A stretch of 64,000 nt of DNA, from positions 62,001-126,000 of the forward strand of contig NZ_VFES01000001.1 of NCBI RefSeq assembly GCF_007858185.1. Reading direction: 5' to 3'. The stretch is from Pseudomonas grimontii (lineage in GTDB: Bacteria; Pseudomonadota; Gammaproteobacteria; Pseudomonadales; Pseudomonadaceae). A model generated the notes under the pieces. It was not told the DNA's origin. It did no database searches and saw only the letters and a list, made by a program, of their open reading frames with translations. Numbering within the stretch: the stretch's first letter is position 1; each line of letters starts with the position of its first letter. Positions 40,796 through 50,260 of the stretch are shown here, one piece after another. The translations under genes and the position numbers were made by a program.

Positions 40796-41499
40796 AGCAT
40801 CGGGGTAGAGGTTTCAGCCTGGTGGAATTGTTGCTGGCCCTGGCCGTTGGTTTGGTGCTGGTGCTTGGTGGGAGTCAGGTGCTGATCAGCTCCCGCACGA
40901 CCCACGCCAGCCAGCAGGCGGCCATGTTGCTGCAGGATGATGCGCGGTTTGTGCTGGGCAAGATGATTCAGGACATTCGCCAGGCGGGTATGTTTGGCTG
41001 CTTGGCCACGGCCTTTATCGAGAACGCCCCGCCCGCCTTTGAAAGACCTGTCAGTTGGAATGCCGGGGGCAGTTCAAAGTCGCTGACGCTGGTCACTACC
41101 GATGTCGGCGTAGGGGGTGGCAAGCCTGATTGGACGGTGCTCTCCGACTGCACTTCTACCGCTCAAGCCTATGCAGGTAACTCACCTTCGCCTGCTCCTG
41201 GGCAGATTCGTTTTGCGATTCGGCAACTGACCTACACCTTCGAGGCGGGCCAGTTGAAGGTCAGCACGCTTGCCGCGCCGGCCAGGACTGTGTTGGTGGA
41301 TAACGTACGTGCTTTCGATGTCAGTTTCGGCGTGGCTGCCAGGCCGGCATCAGCACAGGTTGTGCGCTATGACGCCATCCCAACCGATGAATCCTTGATC
41401 CGCAGCGTACGCATCCGCATGACGCTGCAAGACCCGACGGGACGTGTAAAAGATCAAACCTACAGCGTCGTGGCGGCGTTGCGAAACCGTGTGGGGTAG
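40792..41499 (+). CDS. pilW: Type IV pilus minor pilin PilW
   Basis: A 235-residue pseudopilin with leader MKHRGRG before FSLVELLLALAVG, Glu at mature position 5, and a long C-terminal globular part with few cysteines. Similar to PilW of Pseudomonas, a minor pilin of the tip-priming complex. Translation is coupled to pilV through an ATGA overlap. Confidence 0.85.
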   Translation: MKHRGRGFSLVELLLALAVGLVLVLGGSQVLISSRTTHASQQAAMLLQDDARFVLGKMIQDIRQAGMFGCLATAFIENAPPAFERPVSWNAGGSSKSLTLVTTDVGVGGGKPDWTVLSDCTSTAQAYAGNSPSPAPGQIRFAIRQLTYTFEAGQLKVSTLAAPARTVLVDNVRAFDVSFGVAARPASAQVVRYDAIPTDESLIRSVRIRMTLQDPTGRVKDQTYSVVAALRNRVG

Positions 41500-41506
41500 G
41501 GCGGAC

Positions 41507-42037
41507 ATGGTGCTTGCTCAGGGTGTTTTTCTGCGGCAGAGGGGGATGGTCCTGCTGATAAGCCTGGTGTTTTTGCTGCTGTTGTCGTTGATCGGCCTGT
41601 CTTCGATACAGGGGGCTGTAAGCCAGCAAAAGATCGCCGCTAGCCTGTGGCATCGCAACCAGTCGCTGCAAACCGCAGAAAGTGGTTTGAGGCTGGGAGA
41701 GCAAGGTGTGAGGCGAAAGGGGGTTGCTCTGCCGCAATGCCATTCGATCGTCGCCTGTGGGCCACCGGATGAGGCGTCTTCGGTGGTGGGCGCCGGTACC
41801 AATCCAGTGTCATCGGTTAACTGGGTTGCCATCAAGGGTGGGCTCTACGGTATCCAATCCCTGGGTCCTGGCGTAGGGCTGCCGCATGTGCCACCGCAAA
41901 GCCTGGCAACGTTGTACCGGGTGACAGCGGTCGGGCTCAGTGGCCAATCGCGCACAGTTTTGGAGAGTGTGTATGTGCGGGTAGAGGAGGAAAGTGGCTC
42001 GCGTTTTCGGCGGGTTTCGTGGCGGCAACTTCAATAA
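41507..42037 (+). CDS. pilX: Type IV pilus minor pilin PilX
   Basis: A 176-residue PilX-type protein: a leader ending QRG, then MVLLISLVFLLLLSLIGLSS with no Glu at position 5, as is usual for PilX, and the SLQTAESGLRLGEQ helix. The ATG at 41507 is chosen; a GTG at 41489 lies within pilW. In P. aeruginosa pilY1 would follow here, but the next gene is pilE. Confidence 0.82.
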   Translation: MVLAQGVFLRQRGMVLLISLVFLLLLSLIGLSSIQGAVSQQKIAASLWHRNQSLQTAESGLRLGEQGVRRKGVALPQCHSIVACGPPDEASSVVGAGTNPVSSVNWVAIKGGLYGIQSLGPGVGLPHVPPQSLATLYRVTAVGLSGQSRTVLESVYVRVEEESGSRFRRVSWRQLQ

Positions 42038-42048
42038 GGAGCAATGGA

Positions 42049-42450
42049 ATGGGCATGGACAGCCAGGGTTTTACCCTGATCGAGCTATTGATCGCCGTGG
42101 CGATTATCGCGTTTCTGGCCGGAATCGCTTACCCCGGGTACACCGGCCATGTGAAAAAGGTCTATCGCGCGGAAATTGTCGCGCTGTTGACTGAGCAAGC
42201 TCAGCACCTGGAGCGGTTTTATATGAGGAACGGCACTTTTATTGACGCCAGCGGCGTCAGTACGGGCAATGATCGCTATAGAATCACCGCAGCGTTGAAC
42301 CCTCAGGATTTCTACCTGGTCGCTACGCCGGGTGCTGATTCGACGATGGCCGGTGACCCTTGCGGTGACTTCAGCTTGGGCAGCAGCGGTGCGCGTGGCA
42401 ATCCGGGGGCGGCCCCCGAAATGTCGCGCCAGGCATGCTGGGGTCAATGA
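42049..42450 (+). CDS. pilE: Type IV pilus minor pilin PilE
   Basis: A 133-residue pilin-like protein: leader MGMDSQG, then FTLIELLIAVAIIAFLAGIAYPGYTGHVKK, with Glu at position 5 of the mature form and cysteines in DPCGDF and QACWGQ for a disulfide loop. AAGGAG lies 6 bases before the ATG. In P. aeruginosa PilE is the last minor pilin of the operon, as here. Confidence 0.87.
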   Translation: MGMDSQGFTLIELLIAVAIIAFLAGIAYPGYTGHVKKVYRAEIVALLTEQAQHLERFYMRNGTFIDASGVSTGNDRYRITAALNPQDFYLVATPGADSTMAGDPCGDFSLGSSGARGNPGAAPEMSRQACWGQ

Positions 42451-42512
42451 TGAGGGTGCTGGATGATTGGGCGCCCGGTGCGCTTGTTCCTATTTATCGA
42501 CTGGATCAAATG

Positions 42513-43622
42513 ATGGCTAAGCAACAGCAAGTGGTGATTGTCGGTGGCGGAGTCATCGGCTTGTTGACGGCGTTCAACCTGGCGACCCAGGGGCAGGCTG
42601 TGATCCTGTTGGAGCGCGCCGGTGTCGGGCAGGAGTCGTCATGGGCGGGCGGAGGCATTGTTTCGCCACTGTATCCGTGGCGCTATAGCCCGGCGGTCAC
42701 AGCGTTGGCCCATTGGTCCCAGGATTTTTATCCGCAATTGGCTGAGCGGCTGTTTGCCGCCACCGGTGTCGACCCGGAGGTTCATACCACGGGCTTGTAC
42801 TGGCTGGACCTGGACGACGAAACCGAGGCGCTGGAGTGGGCCGCTCGTGAAGGCCGGCCTCTGAGCAAAGTGGATGTGTCTGCCGCCCATGATGCGGTTC
42901 CTGTCTTGGGGCGTGGGTATTCCCAGGCGATCTATATGGCCAACGTGGCCAACGTGCGCAACCCGCGCCTGGTCAAATCCCTGAAGGCCGCGCTATTGGC
43001 TCTGCCTGCCGTGACCGTTCACGAACAGTGCGAAGTGACCGGTTTTATCCTGGATGGCGGCAATGTAGTGGGCGTGGATACGGCCGAGGGGCCGATTCTG
43101 GGGGATCAGGTGGTGCTCGCAGCGGGGGCGTGGAGCGGCGAGTTGCTCGGTACGTTGGGCCTGGCGCTGCCGGTGGAGCCGGTCAAGGGGCAGATGATTT
43201 TGTACAAATGCGCCTCGGACTTTCTGTCGAGCATGGTCCTGGCCAAAGGGCGTTATGCGATCCCCCGGCGCGACGGCCACATCCTCATCGGCAGCACCCT
43301 GGAACATGAGGGGTTCGACAAGACGCCCACCGAAACTGCGCTGGAAAGCCTCAAGGCCTCGGCTGTGGAATTGATTCCCGCCCTGGCCGACGCTGAAGTG
43401 GTGGGGCATTGGGCCGGTCTGCGGCCCGGTTCGCCGGAAGGCATTCCCTACATCGGCCGGGTACCCGGCCTCAACGGGCTGTGGCTCAACTGCGGGCATT
43501 ACCGCAACGGGCTGGTCCTGGCCCCGGCATCGTGTCAGTTATTTGCCGATTTGCTACTGGAGCGTGCGCCGATTATCGACCCGGCACCCTATGCGCCCGA
43601 AGGTCGGATCAACGCTGGATAG
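42513..43622 (+). CDS. thiO: Glycine oxidase ThiO
   Basis: FAD-dependent oxidation of glycine to the imine used for the thiazole of thiamine. The N-terminus MAKQQQVVIVGGGVIGLLTAFNLA carries the GGGVIG flavin-binding loop, followed by SSWAGGGIVSPLYPW and the C-terminal GHYRNGLVLAP of the family. ATGs at 42510 and 42513 are both possible; 42513 has better spacing to GGA. It is next to the minor pilins in other pseudomonads as well. Confidence 0.92.
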   Translation: MAKQQQVVIVGGGVIGLLTAFNLATQGQAVILLERAGVGQESSWAGGGIVSPLYPWRYSPAVTALAHWSQDFYPQLAERLFAATGVDPEVHTTGLYWLDLDDETEALEWAAREGRPLSKVDVSAAHDAVPVLGRGYSQAIYMANVANVRNPRLVKSLKAALLALPAVTVHEQCEVTGFILDGGNVVGVDTAEGPILGDQVVLAAGAWSGELLGTLGLALPVEPVKGQMILYKCASDFLSSMVLAKGRYAIPRRDGHILIGSTLEHEGFDKTPTETALESLKASAVELIPALADAEVVGHWAGLRPGSPEGIPYIGRVPGLNGLWLNCGHYRNGLVLAPASCQLFADLLLERAPIIDPAPYAPEGRINAG

Positions 43623-43842
43623 ACTTCGGTCCTTGCTCCAGATGCGCCTGGGTGCAATACCACTCCTCGCGCGAACTTAAGGCGCGATCCTGTGGCAAGT
43701 GCACGCCGCAGTGTGCACAACGCACCATCAATGCCGCACCGGGCTCGCTGGTGCGTTGTTGCCTGGCGGTCGGGCTTTTGAATTTGCGCCAGAACCATAC
43801 CGCGGCAGCAATAACGGCAATCCAGAACAGAAGACGAAGCAT
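43609..43842 (-). CDS. PP0621-family small membrane protein with a C4-type motif
   Basis: The 77-residue protein has an N-terminal membrane helix (LLFWIAVIAAAVWFW) and the motifs VRCAHCGVHLP and WYCTQAHLEQG, which look like a four-ligand metal site. It belongs to the PP0621 family of unknown function. It overlaps thiO by 14 bases, convergent. Confidence 0.78.
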   Translation of the reverse strand: MLRLLFWIAVIAAAVWFWRKFKSPTARQQRTSEPGAALMVRCAHCGVHLPQDRALSSREEWYCTQAHLEQGPKSIQR

Positions 43843-43921
43843 GATGGGCGGTTTCTCGATAAGGAATGCGCCAGTTTAGCCAAGGACGTGGCAGGCGCAC
43901 AGCGCAATAATGCCTACCCAT

Positions 43922-43951
43922 AAAAAAGGAGCCCCGAGGGGCTCCTTTTTT
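43922..43951 (-). terminator. Rho-independent terminator of bamD
   Basis: AAAAAAGGAGCCCC / GGGGCTCCTTTTTT perfect stem just after the bamD stop on the minus strand. Confidence 0.88.
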
Positions 43952-43968
43952 GCGTTGCGTCGGCAGAC

Positions 43969-44994
43969 TCAGTCGAACACGCCGAAGGTCATATAGCTGA
44001 ACCACGAGCGGTCCTGGTTGTTGCCCAGGGCCTGTGGCTCTTCCTCTTCGATCACGTCGCCGTTCTCGTCGTGCGGCTTGAGGTCCGAAGGAATGGCTTC
44101 CTTGGCATCCTGGAATTGCTTCATCACGTCCTGGTTGGCGCGGGTTTCGCCCGGCGGCAACGGTGGGCGCGACTCGATCAGGCCCAGGGTGTACTTGCTC
44201 AGCCACGAACGGTTGTCCGCTTCGGCAACCTGAGGCACGAACTGGCCGTCTTTGAGGCTCGGGTGATCAGGGTAGTTGAGCTTCAGGGTTTCCAGGCTGG
44301 TGGTGGCCAGCTCGTCCAGGTGCAGACGCTGGTAAGCCTCGGTCATCACCGCCAGGCCGTCACCCACCGAAGGGGTTTCCTGGAAGTTCTCTACGACATA
44401 ACGACCACGGTTGGCGGCCGCTACATACGCCTGACGCGTCAGGTAGTAGTGGGCCACGTGGATTTCGTAGGAAGCCAGCAGGTTGCGCAGGTAGATCATG
44501 CGCTGCTTGGCGTCCGGCGCGTAACGGCTGTTTGGGTAGCGGCTGGTCAGCTGGGCGAACTCGTTGTAGGAGTCGCGGGCAGCGCCCGGGTCACGCTTGG
44601 TCATGTCCAGCGGCAGGAAGCGCGCCAGCAGGCCAACATCCTGGTCGAACGAGGTCAGGCCCTTCAAATAGTAGGCATAGTCGACGTTCGGGTGTTGCGG
44701 GTGCAGGCGGATGAAACGCTCGGCGGCGGACTTGGCAGCTTCCGGTTCGGCGTTCTTGTAGTTGGCATAGATCAGCTCAAGCTGGGCCTGGTCGGCGTAG
44801 CGCCCGAACGGATAGCGCGACTCCAGTGCCTTCAGCTTCGCTGTGGCGCTGGTGTAGCTATTATTGTCCAAGTCTTTCTGTGCCAGTTGGTACAGCTCGA
44901 CTTCGCTCAGGTTTTCGTCGACGACTTCCTTTGTTGACGAGCAAGCAGCAGTCATGGCGAGGATGGCGATCAGCAGCAGGTGTTTCACTTGCAT
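43969..44994 (-). CDS. bamD: Outer-membrane assembly lipoprotein BamD
   Basis: An essential TPR lipoprotein of the BAM complex that inserts barrel proteins in the outer membrane. The 341 residues begin [18 protein letters not shown], with lipidated Cys18, and have five TPR-like repeats ([41 protein letters not shown]). The ATG at 44994 is chosen since the longer ORF adds an unlikely N-terminal tail before the signal. The C-terminal extension after residue 260 is longer than that of the E. coli protein. Confidence 0.95.
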   Translation of the reverse strand: MQVKHLLLIAILAMTAACSSTKEVVDENLSEVELYQLAQKDLDNNSYTSATAKLKALESRYPFGRYADQAQLELIYANYKNAEPEAAKSAAERFIRLHPQHPNVDYAYYLKGLTSFDQDVGLLARFLPLDMTKRDPGAARDSYNEFAQLTSRYPNSRYAPDAKQRMIYLRNLLASYEIHVAHYYLTRQAYVAAANRGRYVVENFQETPSVGDGLAVMTEAYQRLHLDELATTSLETLKLNYPDHPSLKDGQFVPQVAEADNRSWLSKYTLGLIESRPPLPPGETRANQDVMKQFQDAKEAIPSDLKPHDENGDVIEEEEPQALGNNQDRSWFSYMTFGVFD

Positions 44995-45143
44995 GGCGGC
45001 TTGCGTCCCTATGACGGCCGCTGTCTTGGGCGGGGCCGTCCTGTTATGATGAGCGCCCCGTTGAAAGCCTCGGGGCAAAAGACGCCGTATTTAACCACAA
45101 GCGCGCAGCCGAAACCAAAGGCTGTGCCACGCCTAGTCTGAGC

Positions 45144-46106
45144 ATGTCCGATAAAATTGAACTTCGCGCAGAGGTGCCGTCCGAATTGGGCGGCCAACGC
45201 CTCGATCAAGTCGCCGCACAATTATTCGCTGAGCACTCGCGCTCGCGCCTTTCCGCCTGGATCAAAGACGGCCGCCTGACTGTGGATGGAGCGGTTATCC
45301 GCCCGCGAGACACAGTCCATGGCGGTGCGATTCTTGAGCTGACTGCCGAGCAGGAAGCCCAGGGAGAATGGGTCGCACAGGACATCGAGCTGGACATCGT
45401 CTATGAAGACGACGACATCCTGGTCATCAACAAACCCGCAGGCCTGGTGGTTCACCCGGCGGCCGGGCACGCTGATGGCACCTTGCTCAATGCCCTGTTG
45501 CACCACATCCCCGACATTATCAACGTACCGCGTTGCGGCATCGTGCACCGTCTGGACAAGGACACCACCGGCTTGATGGTGGTGGCCAAGACCATTCAGG
45601 CGCAGACGCAACTGGTTACGCAATTGCAGAGCCGCAGCGTCAGCCGTATCTACGAATGCATCGTGATCGGCGTGGTCGTGGCGGGTGGCAAGATCAACGC
45701 CCCGATCGGTCGCCACGGCCAGCAGCGCCAGCGTATGGCGGTGATGGAAGGTGGTAAGCAGGCGGTGAGCCACTACCGTGTGCTCGAGCGTTTCCGTTCC
45801 CACACCCATGTGCGGGTCAAGCTGGAAACCGGTCGTACCCACCAGATTCGTGTGCATATGGCCCACATCAACTTCCCGTTGGTGGGCGATCCTGCCTACG
45901 GTGGCCGTTTCCGCATTCCTCCAGCGGCGAGCCAGACCATGGTCGAGTCGCTCAAGACGTTCCCGCGCCAGGCGTTGCATGCACGTTTCCTGGAGCTGGA
46001 CCATCCGACGAGCGGTAAGCGCATGAGTTGGGAATCGCCGCTTCCAGACGATTTCGTCTGGCTGCTGTCGCTGCTCAAGCAGGATCGCGAGGCGTTTGTC
46101 GGATGA
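45144..46106 (+). CDS. rluD: 23S rRNA pseudouridine synthase RluD
   Basis: Makes pseudouridines 1911, 1915 and 1917 in helix 69 of 23S rRNA. The 320-residue protein has an N-terminal S4 domain (QRLDQVAAQLFAEHSRSRLSAWIKDG) and the catalytic HRLDKDTTGLMVVAK with Asp. It is divergent from bamD, as in E. coli and other Pseudomonas. An extended -10 (TGTTATGAT, ending 45050) in the gap may serve rluD. The stop overlaps pgeF in ATGA. Confidence 0.95.
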   Translation: MSDKIELRAEVPSELGGQRLDQVAAQLFAEHSRSRLSAWIKDGRLTVDGAVIRPRDTVHGGAILELTAEQEAQGEWVAQDIELDIVYEDDDILVINKPAGLVVHPAAGHADGTLLNALLHHIPDIINVPRCGIVHRLDKDTTGLMVVAKTIQAQTQLVTQLQSRSVSRIYECIVIGVVVAGGKINAPIGRHGQQRQRMAVMEGGKQAVSHYRVLERFRSHTHVRVKLETGRTHQIRVHMAHINFPLVGDPAYGGRFRIPPAASQTMVESLKTFPRQALHARFLELDHPTSGKRMSWESPLPDDFVWLLSLLKQDREAFVG

Positions 46107-46828
46107 ATGACTGGCTGATTCCTGACTGGCCCGCGCCTGTCGGGGTGAAAGCCTGTGTGACTACCCGTACGGGCGGCGTCAGCCTGGCGCCGTTCGACAG
46201 CCTCAACTTGGGCGATCACGTCGAGGACAGCCTTGAGGCCGTCCTTGAGAATCGCCGTCGCCTTACCGAAGCCTTCGATATTCAGCCGGCCTGGCTGAGC
46301 CAGGTCCATGGTGTGGCCGTGGTCGAGGCCGACCCTGGCCGCGTGGCTGAAGCCGATGGCAGCTGGACCAGCACCCCCGGCATTGCCTGCACCGCGATGA
46401 CCGCCGATTGCTTGCCCGCATTGTTCTGCAATCGTGTCGGCACGCGGGTCGCCGCAGCCCATGCCGGTTGGCGTGGGCTGGCGGCTGGTGTGTTGGAAGC
46501 CGCTTTTGAACGCCTGGATGCCGAGCCTGCCGACGTACTGGTCTGGCTGGGCCCGGCGATTGGCCCGCAAGCCTTCGAAGTCGGCCCGGAAGTGCGTGAA
46601 GCCTTCATGCAGCAACTGCCGACAACTGCCGAAGCCTTTGTGCCAAGCAGCAATCCCGGCAAGTTCATGGCCGACATCTATCAGTTGGCACGCCTGCGCC
46701 TTGCTGCGCGCGGCATCACCGCTGTTTATGGTGGTGGCTTCTGTACCGTGACCGACCCACGCTTCTTTTCGTACCGGCGCAGCCCTCGCACCGGACGTTT
46801 TGCCTCCCTTATCTGGCTTGAGCGCTAG
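46103..46828 (+). CDS. pgeF: Peptidoglycan editing factor PgeF (laccase-domain protein)
   Basis: A 241-residue protein of the YfiH/DUF152 family, with metal ligands in TADCLPALF, AAHAGWRGL and the C-terminal GFCTVTDPRFFSYRR. PgeF removes non-canonical UDP-MurNAc-L-Ser precursors, and the family also has purine nucleoside activity. The ATG at 46103 overlaps the rluD stop, giving the conserved rluD-pgeF unit that precedes clpB. Confidence 0.92.
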   Translation: MNDWLIPDWPAPVGVKACVTTRTGGVSLAPFDSLNLGDHVEDSLEAVLENRRRLTEAFDIQPAWLSQVHGVAVVEADPGRVAEADGSWTSTPGIACTAMTADCLPALFCNRVGTRVAAAHAGWRGLAAGVLEAAFERLDAEPADVLVWLGPAIGPQAFEVGPEVREAFMQQLPTTAEAFVPSSNPGKFMADIYQLARLRLAARGITAVYGGGFCTVTDPRFFSYRRSPRTGRFASLIWLER

Positions 46829-46874
46829 ACTCTGCTGATCTGGGTCAATGCTGATCCATATCAACCGCCGCTTG

Positions 46875-46903
46875 CTTGAATCTTCCAGAATCCACCCCAT
46901 CTA
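46875..46903 (+). promoter_or_regulatory. RpoH (sigma-32) promoter of clpB
   Basis: CTTGAA at 46875-46880, a 14-base spacer, then CCCCATCTA at 46895-46903. It matches the heat-shock consensus CTTGAAA-N11-14-CCCCATNT. It lies about 70 bases before the clpB ATG. Confidence 0.85.
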
Positions 46904-46974
46904 TAAGGGCATCTGGCAGGTTTCTTCATTCAGGATGTTTTATAGCTCCGGCCTGCTCAAAAGGAAGGTGACTA

Positions 46975-49539
46975 ATGCGTATTGATCGTTTAACCAGCAA
47001 ATTGCAGTTGGCCTTATCGGACTCCCAATCCTTGGCGGTGGGTCTTGATCACCCGGCCATTGAGCCTGCGCACTTGATGCAGGCGCTCCTGGAACAGCAA
47101 GGTGGTTCTATCAAGCCCTTGCTGATGCAGGTGGGCTTTGATGTCAGCAGCCTGCGCAAGGAGTTGAGCAAAGAGCTCGACCAACTGCCGAAAATCCAAA
47201 ACCCAACCGGCGACGTGAATATGTCGCAGGACTTGGCGCGCCTGCTCAACCAGGCCGATCGCCTGGCCCAGCAAAAGGGTGACCAGTTCATCTCCAGCGA
47301 ACTGGTGCTGCTCGCCGCCATGGACGAGAACAGCAAGCTTGGCAAGTTGCTGCTCGGCCAGGGTGTGAGCAAGAAAGCCCTGGAAAACGCCATCAACAAC
47401 CTGCGGGGCGGTGACGCGGTTAACGATCCTAATCACGAGGAGTCGCGCCAGGCCCTGGACAAGTACACCGTCGACCTGACCAAGCGCGCCGAAGAAGGCA
47501 AGCTTGACCCGGTGATCGGTCGTGATGATGAAATTCGTCGCACCATCCAGGTCCTGCAGCGTCGCACCAAGAACAACCCGGTGTTGATCGGTGAACCTGG
47601 CGTGGGTAAAACCGCGATTGCCGAAGGCTTGGCCCAGCGCATCATCAATGGTGAAGTGCCGGACGGTCTTAAAGGCAAGCGCCTGCTGTCCCTGGATATG
47701 GGGTCGTTGATCGCCGGTGCGAAGTTCCGCGGTGAGTTCGAAGAGCGCCTGAAATCCCTGCTTAATGAACTGTCGAAGCAGGAAGGGCAGATCATTCTGT
47801 TTATCGACGAATTGCACACCATGGTCGGCGCCGGTAAAGGCGAGGGCTCCATGGACGCTGGCAACATGCTCAAGCCAGCCTTGGCGCGGGGCGAGTTGCA
47901 TTGCGTGGGTGCTACCACGCTTAACGAATATCGCCAGTACATTGAGAAGGACGCGGCCCTTGAGCGTCGTTTCCAGAAAGTCCTGGTGGAAGAGCCGAGC
48001 GAAGAGGACACCATCGCGATCCTGCGGGGCCTGAAAGAGCGTTACGAGGTCCACCATAAAGTGGCGATCACCGACGGTGCGATCATTGCGGCGGCCAAAT
48101 TGAGCCATCGCTACATCACCGACCGTCAATTGCCGGACAAGGCCATCGATTTGATCGACGAAGCGGCCAGCCGCATTCGCATGGAGATCGACTCTAAGCC
48201 GGAAGTGCTCGACCGCCTGGACCGTCGCCTGATTCAACTGAAAGTCGAATCCCAGGCCCTTAAGAAAGAAGAGGACGACGCCGCCAAGAAACGCCTGGAA
48301 AAACTTCAGGAAGAAATCGTCCGTCTGGAGCGTGAGTATTCGGACCTCGAAGAAATCTGGACCTCGGAAAAGGCCGAAGTACAGGGCTCTGCGCAGATCC
48401 AGCAAAAGATCGAGCAGTCGCGCCAGGAGCTGGAAGCCGCACGTCGTAAAGGCGACCTGAACCGTATGGCCGAGTTGCAGTACGGGGTGATCCCGGACCT
48501 GGAACGCAGCCTGCAAATGGTCGACCAGCACGGTAAGGCTGAAAATCAGCTGTTGCGCAGCAAGGTGACCGAGGAAGAAATCGCCGAAGTCGTCTCCAAA
48601 TGGACCGGTATCCCGGTGTCGAAAATGCTCGAAGGCGAGCGTGACAAGCTGCTGAAGATGGAGCACCTGTTGCATCAGCGCGTGATCGGCCAGGAAGAGG
48701 CGGTCGTGGCGGTGTCCAACGCGGTACGGCGTTCCCGGGCCGGTTTGTCTGACCCGAACCGTCCGAGCGGCTCGTTCATGTTCCTCGGCCCGACCGGCGT
48801 GGGTAAGACCGAGCTGTGCAAGGCATTGGCCGAGTTCCTCTTTGATACTGAAGAGGCCATGGTGCGGATCGATATGTCCGAATTCATGGAGAAGCACTCG
48901 GTGGCTCGCCTGATAGGTGCTCCACCAGGCTATGTGGGCTACGAGGAGGGCGGCTACCTGACCGAAGCCGTGCGGCGTAAGCCTTACTCGGTGATCCTGC
49001 TGGATGAGGTCGAGAAGGCTCACCCGGACGTGTTCAACATCTTGCTGCAAGTGCTGGAAGATGGGCGGCTCACGGACAGCCACGGGCGTACGGTGGACTT
49101 CCGCAACACGGTGATAGTGATGACCTCCAACCTGGGCTCGTCGCAGATCCGGGAGCTGGTAGGTGATCGTGAGGCCCAGCGTGCTGCTGTAATGGATGCG
49201 CTGACCACGCACTTCCGCCCGGAATTCATCAACCGGGTCGACGAAGTGGTGATCTTCGAGCCATTGGCGCGGGATCAGATCGCGGGTATCACCGAGATCC
49301 AGCTGGGCCGTCTGCGCGGTCGCCTGGCGGAACGCGAGTTGTCGCTGGAACTGAGTCGCGAGGCGTTGGACAAGCTGATCGCGGTCGGCTACGACCCGGT
49401 GTATGGCGCACGGCCTTTAAAACGTGCGATCCAGCGCTGGATCGAGAACCCGCTGGCGCAGTTGATCCTGTCGGGCAGTTTTATGCCGGGCACCAGCGTC
49501 GAGGCGACTGTGGAAAACGACGAAATCGTCTTCCACTGA
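46975..49539 (+). CDS. clpB: ATP-dependent disaggregase ClpB
   Basis: An 854-residue Hsp100 that extracts proteins from aggregates with DnaK. The N domain precedes two AAA+ modules, with Walker A motifs [10 protein letters not shown] (about 205) and [10 protein letters not shown] (about 605), and the coiled-coil middle domain (about 410-525, rich in Lys/Glu heptads such as [20 protein letters not shown]). Its position after rluD-pgeF and the RpoH promoter upstream are usual for proteobacteria. A terminator follows. Confidence 0.98.
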   Translation: MRIDRLTSKLQLALSDSQSLAVGLDHPAIEPAHLMQALLEQQGGSIKPLLMQVGFDVSSLRKELSKELDQLPKIQNPTGDVNMSQDLARLLNQADRLAQQKGDQFISSELVLLAAMDENSKLGKLLLGQGVSKKALENAINNLRGGDAVNDPNHEESRQALDKYTVDLTKRAEEGKLDPVIGRDDEIRRTIQVLQRRTKNNPVLIGEPGVGKTAIAEGLAQRIINGEVPDGLKGKRLLSLDMGSLIAGAKFRGEFEERLKSLLNELSKQEGQIILFIDELHTMVGAGKGEGSMDAGNMLKPALARGELHCVGATTLNEYRQYIEKDAALERRFQKVLVEEPSEEDTIAILRGLKERYEVHHKVAITDGAIIAAAKLSHRYITDRQLPDKAIDLIDEAASRIRMEIDSKPEVLDRLDRRLIQLKVESQALKKEEDDAAKKRLEKLQEEIVRLEREYSDLEEIWTSEKAEVQGSAQIQQKIEQSRQELEAARRKGDLNRMAELQYGVIPDLERSLQMVDQHGKAENQLLRSKVTEEEIAEVVSKWTGIPVSKMLEGERDKLLKMEHLLHQRVIGQEEAVVAVSNAVRRSRAGLSDPNRPSGSFMFLGPTGVGKTELCKALAEFLFDTEEAMVRIDMSEFMEKHSVARLIGAPPGYVGYEEGGYLTEAVRRKPYSVILLDEVEKAHPDVFNILLQVLEDGRLTDSHGRTVDFRNTVIVMTSNLGSSQIRELVGDREAQRAAVMDALTTHFRPEFINRVDEVVIFEPLARDQIAGITEIQLGRLRGRLAERELSLELSREALDKLIAVGYDPVYGARPLKRAIQRWIENPLAQLILSGSFMPGTSVEATVENDEIVFH

Positions 49540-49563
49540 GCCCGGATTGCACTGCAATAAGAG

Positions 49564-49592
49564 AAGGCCCTGCATCGCAGGGCCTTTTTTTT
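49564..49592 (+). terminator. Rho-independent terminator of clpB
   Basis: AAGGCCCTGC / GCAGGGCCTT stem with a T run, 25 bases after the stop. Confidence 0.9.
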
Positions 49593-49843
49593 CGATAGGG
49601 CGTTGAACTGTAAGGCAAAGGCTTGTAAAGTGCGCCCCGCAGCATCGTCAGCCCACGGGTTTCTTCTCCCCAAGAAGAAATCAGAAAGAAGCGCAAATCA
49701 TTGTCTTAAAAGCAATTTAAAGGGTTGACAGGGGTTTTTAAGATTGTAGAATAGCGCGCCTCAGAGACGCTAACGTAGCGATACGGACAGGGTCGAAGAG
49801 AAGGTTGCATCGCAGTAAAAGTTGTACATTTGAAATATGTAGT
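49593..49843. other. Gene-free stretch before the tRNA cluster
   Basis: No gene is recognisable between clpB and the tRNA-Asn gene (304 bases in all). It holds the clpB terminator and the tRNA promoter at 49725-49752; the middle is featureless to me. Confidence 0.6.
49725..49752 (+). promoter_or_regulatory. Near-consensus sigma-70 promoter of the tRNA cluster
   Basis: TTGACA at 49725-49730, a 16-base spacer, TAGAAT at 49747-49752, followed by a GC-rich discriminator (agcgcgcc) as found in stringently controlled tRNA and rRNA operons. The upstream DNA is AT-rich. Confidence 0.85.
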
Positions 49844-49919
49844 TCCGTGATAGCTCAGTCGGTAGAGCAAATGACTGTTAATCATTGGGTCCCAGGTTCG
49901 AGTCCTGGTCACGGAGCCA
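49844..49919 (+). tRNA. tRNA-Asn (anticodon GTT)
   Basis: A 76-base cloverleaf: acceptor TCCGTGA with TCACGGA, discriminator G and encoded CCA; the anticodon loop CTGTTAA gives GTT. First in the Asn-Pro-Lys run. Confidence 0.97.
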
Positions 49920-49928
49920 ATTTCAAAC

Positions 49929-50005
49929 CGGGGTATAGCGCAGTCCGGTAGCGCGCCTGCTTTGGGAGCAGGATGTCGGGAGTTCGAATCCCCCTACCCC
50001 GACCA
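49929..50005 (+). tRNA. tRNA-Pro (anticodon TGG), copy 1
   Basis: A 77-base cloverleaf with acceptor CGGGGTA/TACCCCG, anticodon loop TTTGGGA giving TGG, and encoded CCA. The T-stem is GGGAG/CCCCC with an A-C mismatch at pair 52-62. Confidence 0.97.
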
Positions 50006-50010
50006 TATTT

Positions 50011-50086
50011 GGGTCGTTAGCTCAGTTGGTAGAGCAGTTGGCTTTTAACCAATTGGTCGTAGGTTCGAATCCCACACGACCCACCA
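50011..50086 (+). tRNA. tRNA-Lys (anticodon TTT)
   Basis: A 76-base cloverleaf with acceptor GGGTCGT/ACGACCC, anticodon loop CTTTTAA giving TTT, and encoded CCA. Confidence 0.97.
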
Positions 50087-50150
50087 TTTTTGAGACCAGT
50101 TAACGCTGGAATCGAATCTTAAGATCAGAGGCCAAAAGCGCTGATCGAAG

Positions 50151-50178
50151 AAGGCGACTGAAAGGTCGCCTTTTTTTT
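50151..50178 (+). terminator. Terminator-like hairpin between tRNA-Lys and the second tRNA-Pro
   Basis: AAGGCGAC / GTCGCCTT with a TGAAAG loop and eight T's. The T run ends two bases before the next tRNA. A second hairpin, GATCAG...CTGATC, lies just upstream at about 50124-50146. Confidence 0.82.
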
Positions 50179-50179
50179 C

Positions 50180-50256
50180 CGGGGTATAGCGCAGTCCGGT
50201 AGCGCGCCTGCTTTGGGAGCAGGATGTCAGGAGTTCGAATCCCCTTACCCCGACCA
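50180..50256 (+). tRNA. tRNA-Pro (anticodon TGG), copy 2
   Basis: Almost identical to the copy 250 bases upstream. The T-stem differs by a compensatory change: G49-C65 of copy 1 is A49-T65 here. Encoded CCA present. Confidence 0.95.
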
Positions 50257-50260
50257 TATT

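Noticed and set aside
49823..49840. TGTACA near the tRNA-Asn promoter region as another LitR-type site
   Set aside because: The following TGTAGT is only 9 bases away and differs in sequence; the 12-base spacing rule is broken and the downstream genes are tRNAs.
50124..50178. Hairpins between tRNA-Lys and the second tRNA-Pro as a small RNA gene
   Set aside because: They look like a terminator and an associated stem; no separate promoter is evident, so a distinct sRNA is not supported.
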